Shown here: in pieces, positions 8,054 through 15,658 of the stretch
Position numbering within the stretch: position 1 is the stretch's first letter
Layout of the letters: each line of letters starts with the position of its first letter
Assembly (NCBI RefSeq): GCF_031764535.1
Contig: NZ_CP134499.1
Location: 1,736,001 to 1,800,000 of the forward strand
Length of the DNA stretch: 64,000 nucleotides
Direction: 5' to 3'
Source of the DNA: Pseudomonas sp. SG20056
Lineage (GTDB): Bacteria; Pseudomonadota; Gammaproteobacteria; Pseudomonadales; Pseudomonadaceae
Program-made: the position numbers and the translations under genes
The notes under the pieces: model-generated
The model's input: only the letters and a program-made list of their open reading frames with translations
What the model was told of the DNA's origin: nothing
Databases searched by the model: none

Positions 8054-9388
8054 TCAGTCTTTGATGAAGATGATGTAGGCGGCAAACAGGGTGGCCAGGA
8101 AGAGGATCACCACGCCGATGCCAGACAGTTCATCGGCGAACTGGCTTAGGCAGAGTTCGTAGGTCTTGCTCATGACGACGAAGGATTCGCAGTAGAGCTG
8201 GCCACCCGAGCCGGACAGGTTGGGGCTGACGATGCCCTCGAAGAGGTCACCAAACTGGTTGGTGACGGTGGCAAATTCGAGCTTGGCCTCGGCAATCTTT
8301 TCGTCCCATTCATCCCCATCCAGCGAGCCGCGTTCACCGGGGTTTTCCAGGCCATTGCTGGGGCCATCGGTGGTTTCGGTCAGGGCGTCTTTGATCGCTT
8401 CGAGCTTGTCGCCAAGACCTTCCTGAAGGTCGCTGATTGCTTTGTTGGTCGCTGCCTTGTCAGAGCCTTGGGCACCACCGCCAACCACGACTTGACCTTG
8501 TTTCTGTTCGTCGTTGTTGGTGTTGCCATCGGCATTGCCGCCGTTCTTCGGGTGGTCGGGGCTGTCGTAGGTGATCTTCTCGCCGGTCTTGGGGTTGATG
8601 CATTCATAGCTGCCGTCGGCGTAGCTGCACTTGCGTGCACCGTTGGGAAAGCAGATGTGCTGACCGTTGACCTCACCGCAGCTGTCGCCCTCACCGAAGC
8701 AGAACGGGTTACCGCCACGGGTGCCGCAGTTGGGCTGTTTGGGGTCGATGCAGGTTTCATAGGCGCCGGTTTTGAAGCACGCCGGGTCGGTGTCGTTTTC
8801 ATCCGGAATCGGGGCGCTGTTATCGGCGGGGATGTCGTCGACGCCTTCGCCTGGGTTGAGCGTTTCACCCGTGGGTGAGAAGCGTGCGATGCAATAGGTC
8901 TTCGCAGGGTCGTCGTAGTTGGGGTAAGCCTTGAAGAAACCACCGGGTTGGGTGACGTACTCACACAGGCCAAAGCTGACCCGGTCGTTATGCACGTAGT
9001 TGCCGCCCTGATTGGTGCAGCTGACGGTCATGTAGCGCGACTCGGAGCCGAAGGCCGGGCACGGTTCAGGCGGGGCAACACAGGCACCATTGGCCGTATC
9101 TAGCTCCGTGCCTGGGGGACAGCCATCGCCGGAACGCGTAACCGTTACAGAGCTGGGAGTTCCCTGAGCGTTTTTATAGTTGCAGGTGTATTTGTCTGAG
9201 GCCGTTTGAACCAATGAAACAAACGGATAGTTGTTGCCAACTAACAGTGCATCACAAGCGGCGCGCGCAGTAGGAAAACGAGAACTTGTATTAGGAAGGT
9301 CATAGGAATAGTTCGCCGCAAAAATAAATTGCCCCCATGACATGAGGGTAATAGCGAGAAAAAATCGAAAGAAATGTACAGGCTTCAT
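8054..9388 (-). CDS. Inovirus adsorption protein (pIII/CoaA-like)
   Basis: Minor coat protein at the virion tip that binds the host receptor (usually a pilus). 444 aa from ATG 9388 (a TTG lies one codon earlier). Signal peptide MKPVHFFRFFLAITLMSWG… ends at FAA-NYSYD. Next is a Cys-bearing N-terminal domain ending in GCPPGTELDTANGACV, then Cys-rich repeats (CFKTGAYETC, CGTRGGNPFCFGEGDSCG). A Gly/Asn-rich linker follows near residue 280. A C-terminal anchor (IGVVILFLATLFAAYIIF) completes the pIII pattern. The N-terminal domain resembles that of the Rhs protein at 12482. No clear Shine–Dalgarno precedes the ATG. Confidence 0.9.
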   Translation of the reverse strand: MKPVHFFRFFLAITLMSWGQFIFAANYSYDLPNTSSRFPTARAACDALLVGNNYPFVSLVQTASDKYTCNYKNAQGTPSSVTVTRSGDGCPPGTELDTANGACVAPPEPCPAFGSESRYMTVSCTNQGGNYVHNDRVSFGLCEYVTQPGGFFKAYPNYDDPAKTYCIARFSPTGETLNPGEGVDDIPADNSAPIPDENDTDPACFKTGAYETCIDPKQPNCGTRGGNPFCFGEGDSCGEVNGQHICFPNGARKCSYADGSYECINPKTGEKITYDSPDHPKNGGNADGNTNNDEQKQGQVVVGGGAQGSDKAATNKAISDLQEGLGDKLEAIKDALTETTDGPSNGLENPGERGSLDGDEWDEKIAEAKLEFATVTNQFGDLFEGIVSPNLSGSGGQLYCESFVVMSKTYELCLSQFADELSGIGVVILFLATLFAAYIIFIKD

Positions 9389-9394
9389 CAATTA

Positions 9395-9416
9395 AAAAGG
9401 GGCCTTGCGACCCCTT
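9395..9416 (-). terminator. Central phage terminator between coat genes and pIII gene
   Basis: On the minus strand a stem AAGGGGTC / GGCCCCTT closed by a GCAA tetraloop is followed directly by a T-run. It lies after the coat genes and before the pIII gene. This is where filamentous phages place a central terminator to keep coat transcripts abundant and adsorption-protein transcripts low. Confidence 0.8.
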
Positions 9417-9419
9417 GCC

Positions 9420-9497
9420 TCACAGGTACTCGGCAGAACGAATGCCTTGAACAAGAGCGCCCGCCATGAGGACGCCGAGTAGAAGCGACCAGATCAT
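9420..9497 (-). CDS. Tiny hydrophobic phage protein, possible pVII/pIX-like coat protein (25 aa)
   Basis: Reads MIWSLLLGVLMAGALVQGIR then SAEYL, a single hydrophobic span with a short polar end. It starts three bases after the major coat gene stop and ends just before the central terminator. Size, hydrophobicity and position match the small end-cap proteins (pVII/pIX) of filamentous phages. With only 25 residues the homology cannot be proven. Confidence 0.6.
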   Translation of the reverse strand: MIWSLLLGVLMAGALVQGIRSAEYL

Positions 9498-9500
9498 GGA

Positions 9501-9737
9501 TCAGATCTTTTTCACGACCGCGATCACGATGCCGATGACCACCAAGGCGGCAACAGCAGCAATAACGGATTGGCCAACGGTGAGGCCATCGGCTTCAGCG
9601 GCTGCAATAGCCGTTTCCACCGCGGCGGTGTCGATGGCATGGGCGTTGGCGGCAGCGAAGCCGACCATGCCGATGCAGGCGTTGCGGAAGGACAGTTGGC
9701 GGCCGAACTTGGCCATGTTGGTTTTCAGTTGTTTCAT
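9501..9737 (-). CDS. Major coat protein (pVIII/CoaB-like)
   Basis: Main structural protein of the filament. The 78-aa precursor has a long signal/leader ending near AAANAHA, giving a mature protein of ~45 residues starting IDTAAVETAIAAAEADG. It has an acidic amphipathic start, a hydrophobic core (VIAAVAALVVIGIVIAVV) and a basic end (KKI), the classic pVIII pattern. It is preceded by a small membrane protein gene and followed by the 25-aa gene and a terminator, consistent with high expression. Confidence 0.92.
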   Translation of the reverse strand: MKQLKTNMAKFGRQLSFRNACIGMVGFAAANAHAIDTAAVETAIAAAEADGLTVGQSVIAAVAALVVIGIVIAVVKKI

Positions 9738-9742
9738 CGGGT

Positions 9743-9997
9743 CTAGCCTCTTTTCAGTTTGCGGAGTTGGGAAATGATCAAACCAACCCCGAACCCCACC
9801 GCGAACATGGACAAGGTGCCCAGGAAGCCGATGCGGAAAAGTTCGGGGTCAAAACCGCCTTGGATCAGCAGGTCGAGTTGACCCCCTGCCTCAGGCGGCA
9901 ACACATAACCTTGAACCCAATCAATCGCCGAGCAGGACACGGAGCTATCCGGGTTGGTTGTCCAGGCGCGGCAGACTTGAATGAATTCGAGGGCCAT
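9743..9997 (-). CDS. Small membrane phage protein (minor coat-like)
   Basis: 84 aa with two Cys residues in the first 22 positions and one transmembrane span near the C-terminus (FLGTLSMFAVGFGVGLIISQ) followed by basic residues (LRKLKRG). It sits just upstream of the major coat gene, 5 bases away. Pf-like phages have a similar small membrane gene here; a minor coat or assembly role is inferred. The exact family is not recognised. Confidence 0.7.
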   Translation of the reverse strand: MALEFIQVCRAWTTNPDSSVSCSAIDWVQGYVLPPEAGGQLDLLIQGGFDPELFRIGFLGTLSMFAVGFGVGLIISQLRKLKRG

Positions 9998-9999
9998 GT

Positions 10000-10185
10000 T
10001 TATGCGTCTACCAATTCAGGCCAAAGCTCGGCAGCGAGCTGAGAGGTCTGGCAATCCGGGCAGACGGCGTAGTCGGGGGCCGTGCGGAAGTCGCTGAGCA
10101 GGTCGCTCTGTGCGGCAGGCAGGTGATGGAGCTGGCCCATCACACACAGGCATTCGTCACAGACGACGCGATCAAGGATCAGCAC
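10000..10185 (-). CDS. Small Cys-rich phage protein
   Basis: 61 aa with CDECLC near residue 9 and CPDC near residue 43, suggesting a zinc-binding fold. It lies between the ssDNA-binding and coat genes with gaps of 2 and 11 bases, so it is part of the operon. Function is unknown; a regulatory or DNA-binding role would fit but is not shown. Confidence 0.65.
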   Translation of the reverse strand: MLILDRVVCDECLCVMGQLHHLPAAQSDLLSDFRTAPDYAVCPDCQTSQLAAELWPELVDA

Positions 10186-10196
10186 GGCCCTGGCCC

Positions 10197-10565
10197 TCAG
10201 CCTTTAGCCGGATCAGCAGCCTGGGCGGCTGGCTTGGCTTGTTGCTGGGCGTTGGCTTGTGGAGCAGCAGCGCGGGCGGTTGGCTTGTCTACCGCTTCGA
10301 TGTGCAGGGCGAGATTCTTGCCCTTGTTTTGGCCGCCCCGGGCAACGTCGAAAGTGATACGCACCAGTTGCAGGGGTTCGAACTGAGAGCCGGCGTTAAA
10401 CACTTCGTCGGCGGCGTCTTCGGAGATGGCCATGCCGATGATGGACAGGCCGTGTTCGGTCTTGCCGTCCGGCTCATCGCCGTAAAAGACCTTGGCGTAT
10501 TTGGTGTCCTCGACCTGGGTCATCTGGGTGCCGAGAAATGCAACTTCCATAGTTGAACGTGCCAT
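10197..10565 (-). CDS. Phage ssDNA-binding protein (gene V-like)
   Basis: Would coat phage single-stranded DNA before packaging. 122 aa: an N-terminal OB-like beta-rich domain (MARSTMEVAFLGTQMTQ … LVRITFDVARGG) and an Ala/Gln/Pro-rich tail (AAAPQANAQQQAKPAAQAAD). The globular domain plus disordered tail is usual for ssDNA-binding proteins. It matches the replication/ssDNA-binding gene in Pf-like prophages by position. A GAGGAAAC ribosome site precedes the ATG at 10565. Confidence 0.75.
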   Translation of the reverse strand: MARSTMEVAFLGTQMTQVEDTKYAKVFYGDEPDGKTEHGLSIIGMAISEDAADEVFNAGSQFEPLQLVRITFDVARGGQNKGKNLALHIEAVDKPTARAAAPQANAQQQAKPAAQAADPAKG

Positions 10566-10744
10566 CTTTGTTTCCTCGCTGAGTTGCGCGTTAGTGCGCG
10601 GTTTTGCCTTTCTGCAGGCCGAGCGATCCCGAGCAGGTGAACTTTCACAGTTCGAATCTGCTGGGTTGTTTCGGCTTGCCGGGGTTTTAAAGCCGGGTGA
10701 TGCGTTGAACCGTTATGCGGTGGACACCAAGGGCCTCGCCCTTG

Positions 10745-11011
10745 TCATCCCGTTTCGCCACCTGCGCCCGCGACTGGTAAACCAGCCCCGGACACAGGCG
10801 GCGATCCTCGGTTGGGTGGTTCGGGTGGGATGGCGCAGGCGTCAGCCACTCGGGTGATGGAAGCGTCTAGGGCTTCATCGAGCAGTTCGACGCCTTCCTG
10901 TACGCCCTGGATAGCCAGCACGGAGGCGAACACAGCGCCGAATGTGAATGGCAGCGACCAGTGCCAGAGCAGAGCCAACAGATAGCGGCCAACGCGGAAA
11001 GAGACTTTCAT
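10745..11011 (-). CDS. Hypothetical phage membrane protein
   Basis: 88 aa. An N-terminal hydrophobic stretch (YLLALLWHWSLPFTFGAVFA) suggests one membrane span, followed by an acidic helix and a Gly/Pro-rich tail. The start overlaps the stop of the reading frame that begins at 11475 (ATGA). About 180 bases without a gene separate it from the ssDNA-binding gene. Not recognised. Confidence 0.55.
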   Translation of the reverse strand: MKVSFRVGRYLLALLWHWSLPFTFGAVFASVLAIQGVQEGVELLDEALDASITRVADACAIPPEPPNRGSPPVSGAGLPVAGAGGETG

Positions 11012-11475
11012 ACGCTCACCCTGTCAGCTCGAAAGGTTCGTGCAGCGGAACGAAAGGCACCGGCTTGCCGATGTTGACCACAACGCTCCAATACTTGGGG
11101 GGGCGGTCGCTTGGCGTGTGTTTGGCGCAGGTAAAGGCCGGGGTGATTTCCCACTGGGAAAGCAAGGGCGTCCAGGCACCAGCGACGAGGCGCATCTTGA
11201 GAGCGCGCACGGGTTGGACAAACGCGGGGCGGCATTGGTCGCAGGGTGTGGACGGGCAAGGATCGGGCTTGGCCATCTCGACCTTTGACCAGCAGACAGA
11301 GCAGCCGCAATCCGGTGTATGTGGGCGGCGGAGGTAGTTGTCCATCGTCAGTTATCACCATGCGATGCTTGCCGAGCTTTATGGTGGGGATGGCGCCACG
11401 CATGGCCCAGTTATGGGCGATTTCGTAAGCGACGCCGCAGCGATCTGCTAAGGCCTGAATGGTTTCAAGTTTCAT
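11008..11475 (-). CDS. Small HTH-like phage regulator, frame running on for 155 codons
   Basis: The first ~45 residues look real: MKLETIQALADRCGVAYEIA, then a GAIPTIKLGKHRMVI segment resembling that of the neighbouring regulator (GYIPSHKVGKHVMVN). The start overlaps the stop of that neighbour as ATGA. After about residue 48 the translation becomes Pro/Arg-rich and overlaps, in another frame, the plausible gene 11016–11345. The frame ends in an ATGA overlap with the next gene. Either the real protein is short and its stop was lost by an indel, or the two frames truly overlap. Confidence 0.5.
   Translation of the reverse strand: MKLETIQALADRCGVAYEIAHNWAMRGAIPTIKLGKHRMVITDDGQLPPPPTYTGLRLLCLLVKGRDGQARSLPVHTLRPMPPRVCPTRARSQDAPRRWCLDALAFPVGNHPGLYLRQTHAKRPPPQVLERCGQHRQAGAFRSAARTFRADRVSV
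11016..11345 (-). CDS. Cys-rich hypothetical phage protein
   Basis: 109 aa with two paired-Cys clusters (CGCSVC near residue 13 and CDQC near 35), suggesting zinc binding. The C-terminal half has ordinary globular composition (PPKYWSVVVNIGKPVPFVPL). It looks more protein-like than the overlapping frame. It starts inside the preceding regulator frame, and no clear ribosome site is visible. Function unknown; part of the phage early region. Confidence 0.6.
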   Translation of the reverse strand: MDNYLRRPHTPDCGCSVCWSKVEMAKPDPCPSTPCDQCRPAFVQPVRALKMRLVAGAWTPLLSQWEITPAFTCAKHTPSDRPPKYWSVVVNIGKPVPFVPLHEPFELTG

Positions 11476-11696
11476 CCTTGGAACTCCTTTTCCATCAGGT
11501 ACTGGGTGAACAGCGCGACGTTGACCATCACATGCTTGCCGACCTTGTGAGACGGGATATAGCCGTTACGAATCCAGCCCCAAACGGTGTCGTGGTCTTC
11601 AGTCATGCGAATCCAGTTCGCGAACTCGCGCCAAGGCATCACCGGAGGAGGAGCCAAAAGGTCTTTAAGCGTGAGGTTGATTCCTTCCCCATTCAT
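11472..11696 (-). CDS. Small phage DNA-binding protein
   Basis: 74 aa. The middle (MPWREFANWIRMTEDHDTVW) and the following GYIPSHKVGKHVMV resemble the winged-helix/excisionase type seen as the first gene of Pf-like early operons. It is the first leftward gene after the operator region, and its stop overlaps the next start (ATGA). Likely a regulator of phage expression or excision (inferred). Confidence 0.7.
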   Translation of the reverse strand: MNGEGINLTLKDLLAPPPVMPWREFANWIRMTEDHDTVWGWIRNGYIPSHKVGKHVMVNVALFTQYLMEKEFQG

Positions 11697-11762
11697 GGCC
11701 TTTCCTGCACTATGTTGGTCTTTATTGGGCTACGCCTAAGGCTCTCTTGTGAGCTTTAACGT

Positions 11763-11821
11763 AATCTACGTCTGTAATACACATCAGATGTGGAGGCGTT
11801 TGTATATTACAAATGTAGATT
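11763..11821. promoter_or_regulatory. Symmetric operator between repressor and phage early operon
   Basis: Two 16-base arms (11763–11778 and 11806–11821) form an inverted repeat with 14/16 matching positions (AATCTACGTCTGTAAT versus complement AATCTACATTTGTAAT). Inside it, TTTGTATATTACAAA (11799–11813) is a perfect short palindrome. It lies in the 136-base gap between divergent genes, 11 bases before the repressor ATG, so it is the likely binding site of the repressor. Confidence 0.7.
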
Positions 11822-11832
11822 GATAGACGATT

Positions 11833-12105
11833 ATGGAATCGATAGACGACCGTGTTAGATCGCTTGTTGATAAAACCGGCTTGGACGAGCTGGTTAAGAA
11901 AACCGATATCGGGGGAACTCGATGGAGGACTGTGCGCTATGACAAGCGGACACGGATTAGCACACAGGAGGTCGAGGCTTTGACGTCGATCTATCCGCAG
12001 TACTCGCTGTGGCTTGCCAGCGGGCAAATTGCCCCTGAAAGCGGTCAGACGAGCCCCGAGTACGACGAAGCCAACCGAAACTTGACCAGTCAGAACGCGG
12101 GATAG
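11833..12105 (+). CDS. Phage repressor-like DNA-binding protein
   Basis: 90 aa, beginning MESIDDRVRSLVDKTGLDEL, with an HTH-like segment (KKTDIGGTRWRTVRYDKRTR) and the tail YPQYSLWLASGQIAPESGQT. This tail is recognised from small Pseudomonas phage regulators that sit at the edge of Pf-like prophages. It is the only rightward phage gene and faces the early operon across a symmetric operator, the usual layout for an immunity repressor. Confidence 0.75.
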   Translation: MESIDDRVRSLVDKTGLDELVKKTDIGGTRWRTVRYDKRTRISTQEVEALTSIYPQYSLWLASGQIAPESGQTSPEYDEANRNLTSQNAG

Positions 12106-12481
12106 CGATCACCAAGGAAGTGACTAGGCGCTGGTACGCCCGAGGGACAGGGAGAGGTAAGAGTGAGGCTGATTGGAGCGACGCACCTGAGTAAATCAGA
12201 ACAACCTTCCGTAGAAACAGTGGTAATGCCTGGATCATTCCAGGCGATCACCACTGAGTGGCATACGAGCTGTTCCAGCCTGTCACATTTACCTAACTCA
12301 TTAGTATCGAACCTAGCACGCGCCGCCCGGAGACTGCATCTAGTTATAATCATGCAAGGGTTTGTATAAAAGTTGATAAATAAGCATCTGAGAAAATAAA
12401 GTGTGAATTTTTTGTTAGTGAAAATTCTGCTCTTACATTTTTTTCGATGAAGTTAACTATTTTATAATAGAGTTTATAAAT
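12106..12481. other. Gap between prophage repressor and Rhs locus, with structured hairpin
   Basis: No gene is supported. A strong hairpin lies at 12220–12254: outer 5-bp GTGGT/ACCAC, an internal loop, then 7-bp GCCTGGA/TCCAGGC around TCAT. The last 120 bases are very AT-rich and probably hold the promoter of the first Rhs gene. The hairpin could be the phage packaging signal or origin, or a small structured RNA. Confidence 0.5.
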
Positions 12482-13936
12482 ATGCGTGCTTTATCTGCAA
12501 TTAGTGCTGTTTTGTTGCTCGTGTTTTCTGATGTTTCGTTTGCGAGCACATATACATGGTCCATCGTTTCTGGGCGACCATTCAGTAGTCCGGGGGCTGT
12601 CTGTGAGTGGTTGAAAGTTAATACTGGGACATCTACCCGAGCGCACGAAGTAGTCAGATATACTGACAAAATGTTTTCATGTCGGTACGAGTATTATGCG
12701 TCTGGGGCCGGTCAGTGGGCTCTAACATCACAAACAGTTAACCGTATTGGCAAAAGGTGTGAGGAAGGAAAGGTCTTTAACGCTGTCAATGGCGAGTGTG
12801 TTGAAGGTGAGCGTGGAGCGCCCGCGCTAAACAGTTGCGTTGGCAACCCAATCAATGCAGCGAATGGTAATAAATTCCAGGTTGAAACGGACTTTGACAG
12901 TAGAGGTGCTACCCCGCTGAGTTTCACGCGTACATATAATAGTCTCGACGGTGTATGGCGGCATAAATATTCCGCCAGACTTGAGAAAATTGGATTCGAT
13001 ATTAAGTTAACAAAAGGTGATGGGAAGGAGTCATACTTCAATAGTGGTAGTAAGCCAGCAGCAAAATTTTCGCCTCTAGAGCTGGGGGATCTTGTTGAGA
13101 TAAGCGGCGGCTGGAGATATACCGATGTGGATAACCAGGTTTTCACCTTTGATACTGCTGGTCGTTTAACGCAATGGCGTAAAAGTAGCGGTGCAAAGGA
13201 ACAGCTGGTCTATGCGGGTAACGTCGTTACAGTCACAAATGATCTAGGGGGAAGTATTGCTTTCACTCAGGACTCGCTATATCAGCCACTTACACTGGAT
13301 TCAGGTGATTTACACATCGATTACAGCTATAACGTCAATATGCGTCTGGCGCAGCTGACCCGCGTGCAAGGTGGGCAAACTGAACAGCGCACCTTTCACT
13401 ATGAAGATCCGCGCAATAATGGATGGCTTACCGGTATCACCGATGAGCGAGGCGTGCGTTATGCCACGTGGGCTTACGACGATAAGGGCCGGGCTATTTC
13501 GAGTGAACATGCCGGAGGCGTCGATAAGGTAATGGTGAGTTACAATGCCGATGGCTCCAGTACGGTAACCAATGAACTGGGCAAGAACACGGTGTACCGT
13601 TTTACGACCATTAGTGGCACCAAGCGTGTAGTGGCCGTGGACGGTGAGGCTTCGGCCAACTGCCCTAACAGCAACTCCACCTTCACCTACGACACCCGTG
13701 GGCTGCTAAAGACCAAAACCGATAACAAAGGTCACCTAACAACCTATGACTACAACGCCCGTGGTTTAGAGGTATCTCGCACCGAAGCCGCTGGTACGGC
13801 ACAAGCTCGAACAACAACTACCGAGTGGCATCCGACACTGTTTCTGCCTGTCACTGTTACTGAACCCAGTCGCATTACCACCTACACCTACGACGCACAG
13901 GGCCGGCAGCTCAGCCAGTCCGTTACACAGCACTAA
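12482..13936 (+). CDS. Secreted Rhs N-terminal half, variant 1
   Basis: 484 aa. A Sec signal peptide (MRALSAISAVLLLVFSDVSF) is followed by a ~95-residue Cys-containing domain resembling the N-terminus of the inovirus adsorption protein (8054–9388). Next is the DUF6531-type Rhs entry (CVGNPINAANGNKFQVETDF, then FTRTYNSLDGVWRHKYS) and several YD repeats. It ends at TYTYDAQGRQLSQSVTQH with a real stop, before the Rhs core and toxin. So it is a half-Rhs protein. Its last ~90 residues are almost identical to the end of the next gene. No PAAR or VgrG link is seen; Sec export is implied. No strong ribosome site is visible. Confidence 0.85.
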   Translation: MRALSAISAVLLLVFSDVSFASTYTWSIVSGRPFSSPGAVCEWLKVNTGTSTRAHEVVRYTDKMFSCRYEYYASGAGQWALTSQTVNRIGKRCEEGKVFNAVNGECVEGERGAPALNSCVGNPINAANGNKFQVETDFDSRGATPLSFTRTYNSLDGVWRHKYSARLEKIGFDIKLTKGDGKESYFNSGSKPAAKFSPLELGDLVEISGGWRYTDVDNQVFTFDTAGRLTQWRKSSGAKEQLVYAGNVVTVTNDLGGSIAFTQDSLYQPLTLDSGDLHIDYSYNVNMRLAQLTRVQGGQTEQRTFHYEDPRNNGWLTGITDERGVRYATWAYDDKGRAISSEHAGGVDKVMVSYNADGSSTVTNELGKNTVYRFTTISGTKRVVAVDGEASANCPNSNSTFTYDTRGLLKTKTDNKGHLTTYDYNARGLEVSRTEAAGTAQARTTTTEWHPTLFLPVTVTEPSRITTYTYDAQGRQLSQSVTQH

Positions 13937-14074
13937 AAATAGGATGGCCAGTATTTAAAGTCAAAACAAAGGGATGTACACAGCAATATCTTCTAATTAC
14001 TCAAAGGGATTTAACGTGATTTTACATTTTGCTACCGGCATATTTTTTCAGGCGTCCCAGTTTAGGAGGAACTC

Positions 14075-15643
14075 ATGATGAGGCATGGGTTTAATTATAC
14101 TAAGTTCACGGATTTCAACTTTATTGCCAGATTTTTTTTATTGCTTCTGGCGGTGATCGTTATGTCTGTTTTCCTCACTTTTCAGGTAGAGGCTGCTAGT
14201 CGAAAGCCTGAGTTGTCGTATGGTGGTTATAAAAAAGCTATTGATTTAAAGCGGGCGGTATATTCATCTTGGATTCGTTGGTATGGAAAATATAACTGCG
14301 GATTTGGTCAGTGGAATTGGACACAAAATTCAAGTTTCATCACAGGTATTCCAAATACAAACCAAGCGTGCGGGAGCGGGCACGTTGTAGGTACTTGGCA
14401 AATAAAATTAGTATGCCCACCAGGGTATGTTCCGGACAACGCTAGTGCACCTACCGATTGCACACTCCCAGAAGACACTGTAGACCCAGCAAAAGAGACG
14501 GGTTCTCCGGATGATGGTCTTAATTGCTCTGCAACCAAGTCCAGAGGGAATCCAATAAATATTGCCACAGGAAACAAGTTTCAAACTGAAGTTGACTATG
14601 TTGGCACAGGATCGTATCCGCTACAATTTGTCAGGAAATACAATAGTCAGGATGGTTTGTGGCGTCATAATTACTCTGCACACCTTCGCATTGCTACAGA
14701 CAACATAGTTATGGTCGCTGAGGACGGAAGGGAGTCGTACTTTGAACTAAATGGTGACTTTGCGACTCCTGAGCCCAATGAGCTTGGAGTTTTGCGAAAA
14801 CAAAATGACCACTGGGCTTATTCTTCACCGCAAAATAAAGAACTTCTATTTGATGAGGGTGGGCAACTAATACGAGTCTCTCGCTCGCCGGAAGAATTTC
14901 ATACTCTGGCATATGATGATTTTGGTGTTGTTATCTCGGATGGCTTGAGCAACGCAATAACCATCCACTTCAACAATCTAGCTAAAGGGCAGCCGCTCAA
15001 GCTAATAACTAATGGAATCCAAATTACTTACAGGTATGACTCTCGAGGTAACTTAATTGCGCGAGACATTGTAAATGGCCCTGTGCCAGTAGTTACTAAT
15101 TACAGCTATGAGGATAGCAGGAATCCAAGTTTACTTACGGGGATCACAGATGGGCGCGGTGTTAGATATGCGACCTGGAAATACGACGCACAAAGTCGGG
15201 CAATATTGAGTGAGCATGCAAATGGTGCTGAACAAGTCAAAGTCAGCTACAACCCCGATGAGTCTTCAACTGTTACTAATGCGTTAGGCCAACAAAGCAC
15301 TTACCAATTCGAAATTTATCAGGGTATCAAACGCATCACGGCTATTGAAGGTCACCCCTCTGTCAACTGCCCCAACAGCAACTCCACCTTTACATATGAC
15401 GAACGCGGTTTGCTCAAGACCAAGACCGATAACAAAGGCAACCTGACGACCTACGACTACAACACTCGTGGCCTAGAGGTCTCTCGCACCGAAGCTGCTG
15501 GCACGCCACAAGCGCGCACTATTACCACTGACTGGCACCCGACTCTGTTCCTGCCGGTCACGGTTACCGAGCCTACCCGCATTACCACCTACACCTACGA
15601 CGCACAGGGCCGGCAGCTCAGCCAGTCCGTGACGCAGCGCTAA
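14075..15643 (+). CDS. Secreted Rhs N-terminal half, variant 2
   Basis: 522 aa. A long basic n-region and hydrophobic core (FIARFFLLLLAVIVMSVFLT) end near VEAA, a signal peptide. The following ~120 residues contain scattered Cys and differ from variant 1, although both end in a Cys/Pro-rich link. Then come the same Rhs entry (GNPINIATGNKFQTEVDYVG), YD repeats, and the shared terminus QLSQSVTQR. An excellent ribosome site (AGGAGG, 14065–14070) precedes the ATG. The next gene starts 15 bases on. It looks like a diverged duplicate of variant 1 whose 3' end has stayed uniform. Confidence 0.85.
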   Translation: MMRHGFNYTKFTDFNFIARFFLLLLAVIVMSVFLTFQVEAASRKPELSYGGYKKAIDLKRAVYSSWIRWYGKYNCGFGQWNWTQNSSFITGIPNTNQACGSGHVVGTWQIKLVCPPGYVPDNASAPTDCTLPEDTVDPAKETGSPDDGLNCSATKSRGNPINIATGNKFQTEVDYVGTGSYPLQFVRKYNSQDGLWRHNYSAHLRIATDNIVMVAEDGRESYFELNGDFATPEPNELGVLRKQNDHWAYSSPQNKELLFDEGGQLIRVSRSPEEFHTLAYDDFGVVISDGLSNAITIHFNNLAKGQPLKLITNGIQITYRYDSRGNLIARDIVNGPVPVVTNYSYEDSRNPSLLTGITDGRGVRYATWKYDAQSRAILSEHANGAEQVKVSYNPDESSTVTNALGQQSTYQFEIYQGIKRITAIEGHPSVNCPNSNSTFTYDERGLLKTKTDNKGNLTTYDYNTRGLEVSRTEAAGTPQARTITTDWHPTLFLPVTVTEPTRITTYTYDAQGRQLSQSVTQR

Positions 15644-15658
15644 GAGCAGAAGGACCTG

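Larger units (their letters stand above)
3883..12105. mobile_element. Inovirus (filamentous, Pf-like) prophage
   Basis: A full gene set in one leftward operon: regulators, ssDNA-binding protein, major coat protein, small coat proteins, pIII-like adsorption protein, DUF2523 protein, Zot-type ATPase, II/X-type replication protein and integrase. A divergent repressor gene caps the right end. An intrinsic terminator separates the coat genes from the adsorption gene, as in other filamentous phages. The size (~8.2 kb) suits an inovirus. The exact right boundary is unknown; no second att copy was found close to 12105. All core genes are open, so the prophage could be functional. Confidence 0.9.

Noticed and set aside
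10566..10744. Hidden small phage gene in the gap upstream of the ssDNA-binding gene
   Set aside because: No start with a ribosome site and reasonable length; it is more likely a promoter or leader region.
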